Source of the DNA: Nemertoderma westbladi
Lineage: Eukaryota > Xenacoelomorpha > Nemertodermatida > Nemertodermatidae
Reading direction: 5' to 3'
DNA length: 22,316 bases
Assembly: GCA_032718475.1 (NCBI GenBank)
Contig: JAUCBJ010008181.1
Coordinates: 1 to 22,316 of the forward strand
The notes under the pieces are model-generated. The model was not told the origin of the DNA and ran no database searches. It worked only from the letters and a program-made list of their open reading frames with translations. This document shows, piece after piece, positions 18,211-22,316 of this stretch (positions within the stretch are counted from its first letter, which is position 1; each line of letters opens with the position of its first letter). A program made the position numbers and the translations under genes.

Positions 18211-18227
18211 AATTGTCCGGGTCACCA
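18211..18227 (-). promoter_or_regulatory. Primer-binding site, tRNA-Trp-like
   Basis: TGGTGACCCGGACAATT follows the 5' LTR after one or two bases. The first nine bases, TGGTGACCC, match the complement of an animal tRNA-Trp 3' end (GGGTCA plus CCA); the rest departs from it. tRNA-Trp priming is known for the CsRn1 group. Confidence 0.6.
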
Positions 18228-18228
18228 A

Positions 18229-18428
18229 TATGACGTACCGGCCGATACAGTATAGCAGTACTGCGGTAGCACGGCTGTAAAACACTATTCTGCCGTCAGC
18301 TCAATTATATCTAATATCTATATATATATACCGGTAGGTACTGTCAAGCAACACTTAGATCCTACTCGATAATAAAGTAATACAGTATATCCATCATATA
18401 TAATATCCCTTCACCAGGACGCACTATA
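18229..18428 (-). repeat. 5' LTR
   Basis: 200 bp. It should hold the promoter and RNA start. A TATATATATA tract and AATAAA-like sequence are present, but I cannot fix the start or polyadenylation site. An open frame at 18362-18619 that begins outside and runs into it is not a gene. Confidence 0.92.
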
Positions 18429-18433
18429 AACAG
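18429..18433. repeat. Target-site duplication, right copy (AACAG)
   Basis: Matches 13812-13816. Confidence 0.85.
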
Positions 18434-18931
18434 CAGTAGAGAAACCGGTAGCATGGAACCTAACATTAGACTTTTGGAGGACATAAAAAATAAAAAAAAA
18501 GGACAAAAAAAGGATTTAAACGGACAATAAAAATTATTGCGATATAAAATAGTAACCATACAATAGAATAAAGAAAGGCGAGCGAAGCGAGCCGAAATTT
18601 TTAGACAAGTACAAGACATAGCAGCGAGGTAATCTGGTAATGCAAATTTAAGGCACTTCCAGAATTGTTAAACCAACAAATCGGCGCCAGTTTTTATTTT
18701 TGTGAACGCCACTCGCCAAGGCGGAGCATTTTACGCTTTTCGAGCGCGCCACTCGCGCCACACTGGCGAGATTTTATTGTAAAGCGCACCGGATTAATCC
18801 GGCACAAAGTGTACAGTATGTATTTCAGTCTGGCTGGCCTGGCTGGCTGGGCCTCAGCCTCACTGCCTGCAGGCTTGGGCCACTTTCAACTACTTCAGTA
18901 CTGGTTTCCTTCAGTCGTTTTCATGCTTAAA
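18434..18931. other. Non-coding DNA with CpG-rich palindromic patches
   Basis: No gene is seen. Features noted are GGCGAGCGAAGCGAGCC (about 18576), CCGGATTAATCCGG (about 18789) and a CTGGCTGG-type simple repeat near 18830-18850. The open frame at 18665-18955 shows no family resemblance. Confidence 0.4.
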
Positions 18932-19402
18932 ACATTTTATTTTATTAATTTTTAAGTATTTTAATATTTTAATGTGTTGTTTGCTTCTATTTTAAGATCA
19001 CTATCGTACAGACTTATTTTAATTTATTTTATGTATTTTAAAAATAATTCACTACATACTTATTTTATATTGTATATCGCATATACTAACATACTTATTC
19101 CATTATTTTAAATACATTATTTTAATTCAATAAACCTACATTACATAATATCCTTATTTTATTAAACACGGCTTATTTTAAGAATAAAACTATACTAACA
19201 TTAACTTAAAATAATTAAATCTTTTTCTTAAATCATTTTATTTTATTAAATTTTAAGTATTTTAATGTGCTGTTTGTTTCTATTTTAAGATCACTATCCT
19301 ACAGACTTATTTTAATAATTTATTTTATGTATTTTAAAAACAATATCTTACATACTTATTTTATATTGTATATCGCATACACCAACGACCAACATACTTA
19401 CC
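18932..19402. repeat. Direct duplication of about 170 bp
   Basis: 18932-19100 and 19233-19402 are similar in the same orientation: ATTTTATTTTATTAA, CTATTTTAAGATCACTATC, TACAGACTTATTTTAAT and TTATATTGTATATCGCATA recur in order. About 130 bp of related AT-rich sequence separates them. Divergence is moderate, so the duplication is not recent. Confidence 0.8.
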
Positions 19403-19906
19403 AATAGTAATAAATTTGTTTTTATATCGGTGTATTTGTATAGTATACTATATGTATATTAATATTTGATTATTTAGATACGGCCTCTATCTGTCACTCA
19501 GTGAATGTTTAAAAAAATGATCTTATTTTATTGTGTTGTGCATGTTGGTGCGTTTTTACTTATAGAAGTAAATAAGTGCAGTGCTGCACCGCACCAGCCA
19601 CCAGTCTACTCACTGTCGCCAGTCAGTGACCAGTCCACTGTCGCTGTCAGCCTGTGGCTGTACTCAGCCAGCTACCAGTGTGCATTAAGTCCTGAACCCA
19701 TTGCCTACCTGAAGTCTGTCAGTCTGTAGGCCTATATTTGTGATTATCATTAGCCTAGTCATAGTGCAGTGTATTCTGCATTTTCACTCACATACAGTAT
19801 TACTGTCTGACTGTATTATGGGTAAGCACCTTCAGACTGTTGCATATATCGGTATATCTGTATATGGCTGCAGTCCTTGGTATGTCTGTATGTAGGAAGG
19901 GTAGGT
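19403..19906. other. Non-coding DNA, simple-sequence rich
   Basis: The open frame at 19505-19729 (74 aa) has a hydrophobic start but consists largely of CAGTC/CCAGT-type simple sequence. I do not accept it as a gene. Confidence 0.4.
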
Positions 19907-20029
19907 ATGTAACTGTGCTCCCATGGGATTAAAAAAAGTTGAAAAAATGGCCATACAACCCCAGCCTACAGCTGGGGTTGTATGGCCATTTTTTCAACTT
20001 TTTTTAATCCCATGGGAGCACAGTTACAT
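19907..20029. repeat. Perfect 59-bp inverted repeat with 5-nt loop
   Basis: Arm 19907-19965, loop CTACA (19966-19970), arm 19971-20029: all 59 positions pair. The arms contain CCATGGGATT, an A7 run and TGGCCATACAACCCCAGC. Such a hairpin would give a long double-stranded RNA if transcribed. It could be a very recent foldback element, a small-RNA precursor, or an artefact of library preparation or assembly. Confidence 0.95.
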
Positions 20030-20160
20030 GAAACCTTCATGGCCACCCATAGGAAGAAACCTACACATCTCAGCTATATATTAAACTTTTGAAACCCATG
20101 GTAAATTTCTATTTCAGGTCCCCAGACAGCCAGGGGGGATTTTTTTTTAAAAGAAACTGG

Positions 20161-20223
20161 GGTGGCCATACCACAGTACCACCCCACTGCCCCAGGGCGG
20201 GGTGGTACAGTGGTATGGCCACC
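20161..20223. repeat. Second hairpin with TGGCCATACCAC arms
   Basis: Arms 20161-20187 and 20197-20223 pair at about 25 of 27 positions around a 9-nt loop. Both arms carry GGTGGCCATACCAC, similar to the end of the 59-bp hairpin arm (TGGCCATACAACCCC). Weaker relatives occur near 20040 and 20265-20288, so this is a cluster of related short foldbacks. Confidence 0.85.
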
Positions 20224-20995
20224 AATATTGTATAAATTTCAAATGCCCTAGCACCCCTCTCATGGGGTTGTACTGTTGTAAGGCCATTGGAATGACTTTT
20301 AAAAAAATCACAATGAAATTCTGTCCTAGAAACGCCATTTCTGCATTTTTTTTTCAAATATCAGACATTAAACTGAACTACAAGCTGACAAGTTGTTATA
20401 TAATAGCCCACCAGAAATTTCAAAAGTTTTCATCACAGGTTTGAAAATCACCCGGTTTGACTGTTTGACCTTTTTTAAAAGTGACAGAAAACACCCGATT
20501 CTACAAGATTTAACTAGTATTATCTGTTATTCTCTAGGGCTCGATCGGAGTTGGGATTTGGCCGGAGCCGGAGCAGGAGCCGGAGTTGGACAATTTGGCC
20601 GGAGCCGGAGCAGGAGCCGGAGTTTTTCAAAAATTTTAAAAATTTAAATTATTTATTAAAAAAAAAATAAAGTATGGTTACCGGTATCGTTCGCCAATCG
20701 CTCATAATCAATCATACTGTAGGTCTAATTAATTTCATAATTTATAGATTTACGAATTTTCAATTTAAAATTTAAGTAATTAATTTATCACGGACAGACG
20801 GCCTGACGCTGATGGCTAAAAATTACCTACAGTACGGTACCTAACTCACTAACTGTGGTAGAGGTGTGTACTGTAGGTAGCCTACCGTCAGACCGTACGT
20901 GTACCAGTACTGCAGTACAGTACAGCAGTATGCTGGCATGACAGCAGTAAATGGCTGCAGTCTGGCAGTGGTACAGTGTACAATCCAGCAATCAT

Positions 20996-21761
20996 CAGTC
21001 AGGGAGATCATCAATTTTGGGGTTACCCCAAATTTCGAATTCTGGTAATAGTCTGTCGAAAATTGGGGTTTTTTGTTCAAATTTGAGGTATTTTTAGGCT
21101 CATAATATCGAGTGTTGCTGCGACTTAGGGAAACTGTTGGAGCGACTTCTACTTTTAATATGTTAAAATATAATGTAAAATAAGAACTTTTATCTATGCA
21201 ATAAAATATTTCACCGATGCAAACATGCTTTTATTGGGGGCGAAAATTGAAATTTGAGGTTAAACCTCAAATTTGAGATAAAACCTCAAATTTCGCCAGT
21301 CTTTACAACATCACCAGCCTGCCAGAAGTAGGGTGTAGCAGTAGGCTTTGCTGCTTAGTGCTTATAGCATGTATAGAGCTTGGTGATAATGGGTGACCAG
21401 TGTAACCAGTGACCATCTGACCAATGTGACATGACATGTTTAATAACTTTAATGATTGTTAACTCCTTTAGTGATTGGTGAGAAAAATGCAGAAGACTAG
21501 AGAAATTCGCTATCCTTACAGCCTTCTGGCCTTACTGTTGGTAAGAAGAACAGTAGACCAAAGCCTCACTGTTGCGAGATTCACGCTCACACAGCTGCAC
21601 AGTCACAGATTCAGGAAGGCCTACTATATCTTGTAGATGTCAGGATGTTGAATCAATTCTAGAATTTGGAAGTTTACATATTCTGGCATTCATCTGTTCT
21701 GTTCATCATTCATATAATTTGAAATTTGAGGTATTCTCAAATTTGATGATCTCCCTGACTG
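20996..21761. mobile_element. Nested terminal-inverted-repeat element (MITE-like), 766 bp
   Basis: It begins CAGTCAGGGAGATCATCAA and ends with the reverse complement, flanked by ATCAT (20991-20995 and 21762-21766). The inverted similarity continues into AAATTTGAGGT / ACCTCAAATTT motifs, which also recur inside as a perfect palindrome near 21249-21273. No transposase is encoded. The short open frames inside are not genes. Confidence 0.7.
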
Positions 21762-21814
21762 ATCATAGCATTTACAATTTTTTACAGTAGGGCCTATCTG
21801 TAATAGTCTGCTTC

Positions 21815-21912
21815 TGCTAGTCAGTCTGCCAGTCTGCTGGCCAGTACCAGTACTGCAGTCTACTAGTCTGCTAGTCTACTGGTCTAGTCTGCTAGTCAGT
21901 CAGTCAGTCATT
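21815..21912. repeat. CTAGTC/CAGTC simple repeat
   Basis: An irregular microsatellite-like run of AGTCTGC, AGTCTAC, CTAGTC and CAGTCAGTCAGTCAGTC. Confidence 0.8.
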
Positions 21913-22236
21913 GACTTTAAGTAAATACTGCAGTATTATGCTTGATATTGAAGCTGTAGGCCTACTACAGTCTGACAGTACTTCTGTACTTATAGTGTAA
22001 ATAATTGTTCAGATTAGAATATGCACGAAATATAATACTTTATTAAAAAATTAACTCCGGCACTATTTTTACCGGAGCCGGAGCAGGAGCCGGAGGTGCC
22101 AAAATGGCCGGGAGCCGGAGGCCGGAGGCCGGAGCTCCGATCGAGCCCTATTATTCTCATTATTTATCTATTTAGAAAGTATTTTGTAGGCTTAGGCAGC
22201 TAGCAGGCTAGGTAGTAAATTAGTATTACCAGATTC

Positions 22237-22316
22237 TAGGGTTCGACCGGAGCTCCGGCTCCGGCCGGACTTGGCATGTCCGGCTCCGGCCGGACTTGGC
22301 ATGTCCGGCTCCGGCT
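22237..22316. mobile_element. Left end of a second hAT-like element, runs off the window
   Basis: Starts TAGGGTTCGACCGGAG, a variant of the TAGGGCTCGATCGGAG end found at 20535 and 22150, followed by CCGG-rich sub-repeats. A 25-bp unit containing CCGGACTTGGCATGT repeats twice and starts a third copy. The other end lies outside the window. Confidence 0.6.

Larger units (their letters stand above)
13817..18428 (-). mobile_element. Complete Ty3/Gypsy-type LTR retrotransposon, CsRn1-like
   Basis: A 4,612-bp element on the minus strand, running 5' LTR (18229-18428), PBS, gag, pol, polypurine tract, 3' LTR (13817-14016), and flanked by the AACAG duplication. The domain order protease, reverse transcriptase, RNase H, integrase defines the Ty3/Gypsy superfamily. 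Gag carries a CX2HX9CX3C (CHCC) motif in place of the usual CCHC, and the primer site begins like a tRNA-Trp complement. Both traits are known for the CsRn1 group, so I place it there by inference. There is no env. Coding regions are intact, and the LTRs differ at one of 200 positions (about 13882 T against 18294 C), so the insertion is recent and the element may still be active. Confidence 0.93.
20535..22150. mobile_element. Non-autonomous hAT-like element, 1,616 bp
   Basis: Both ends have the 16-bp inverted repeat TAGGGCTCGATCGGAG, flanked by the perfect 8-bp duplication TTATTCTC (20527-20534 and 22151-22158). An 8-bp duplication is the hallmark of hAT transposition. Just inside each end are arrays of CCGGAGC and AGGAGC steps (20560-20624 and 22072-22135), likely transposase-binding sub-repeats. 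No transposase frame is present. The perfect duplication suggests recent movement. It carries a nested element at 20996-21761; the remaining interior is AT-rich or CAGTC-type simple sequence. Confidence 0.85.

Overview
The window looks like repeat-dense, non-coding nuclear DNA of an animal, most likely a marine invertebrate; the taxon is inferred. It is AT-rich, contains no recognisable host gene, and is built from mobile elements at different stages of decay. The retroelement frames read with the standard nuclear code. Nothing points to bacteria: no operons, and a tRNA-derived SINE, LTR elements and terminal-inverted-repeat elements are present.

Layout. (1) 1-2430: unassigned AT-rich DNA, then a 42-bp tandem array (1381-1960). 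(2) 2435-5007, + strand: a Gag-like coding region with three CCHC zinc knuckles, broken by one frame shift and three different in-frame stops. (3) 5008-6243: a 3' region with a long hairpin, a G-run/polypurine tract and a candidate 3' LTR, but no reverse transcriptase. Regions 2-3 fit a decayed or non-autonomous gag-only LTR element whose 5' LTR I could not find. (4) 6250-7250: unassigned DNA with a tRNA-derived SINE. (5) 7380-11740: nested inverted repeats. Old arms (7637-7960 against 10460-10733) flank a TA-bounded 1.9-kb terminal-inverted-repeat element (8454-10350), which holds a smaller one (9823-10166). (6) 12600-13500: a 68-bp tandem array whose unit also occurs singly in the left arm near 7522.

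(7) 13817-18428, - strand: a complete Ty3/Gypsy-type LTR retrotransposon of 4,612 bp. It has 200-bp LTRs differing at one base, a 5-bp target duplication (AACAG), a PBS that starts like a tRNA-Trp complement, gag with a CHCC zinc motif, and pol (PR-RT-RNaseH-IN) in the -1 frame. A stem-loop lies just after a possible slip site at the gag stop. The CHCC motif and tRNA-Trp-like primer site point to the CsRn1 group. It looks recently inserted and probably functional. (8) 18930-20230: a direct duplication and a perfect 59-bp inverted repeat with a 5-nt loop. (9) 20535-22150: a non-autonomous hAT-like element with an 8-bp target duplication, carrying a nested 766-bp element. The end of a related element starts at 22237 and runs off the window.

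The only gene set that works together is gag-pol at 14053-18143: Gag forms the particle, and Pol is made as a Gag-Pol fusion by frameshifting and carries out cleavage, reverse transcription and integration. No wholly new system is evident. The most unusual items are the gag-only element, the 59-bp perfect hairpin and the frameshift signal.
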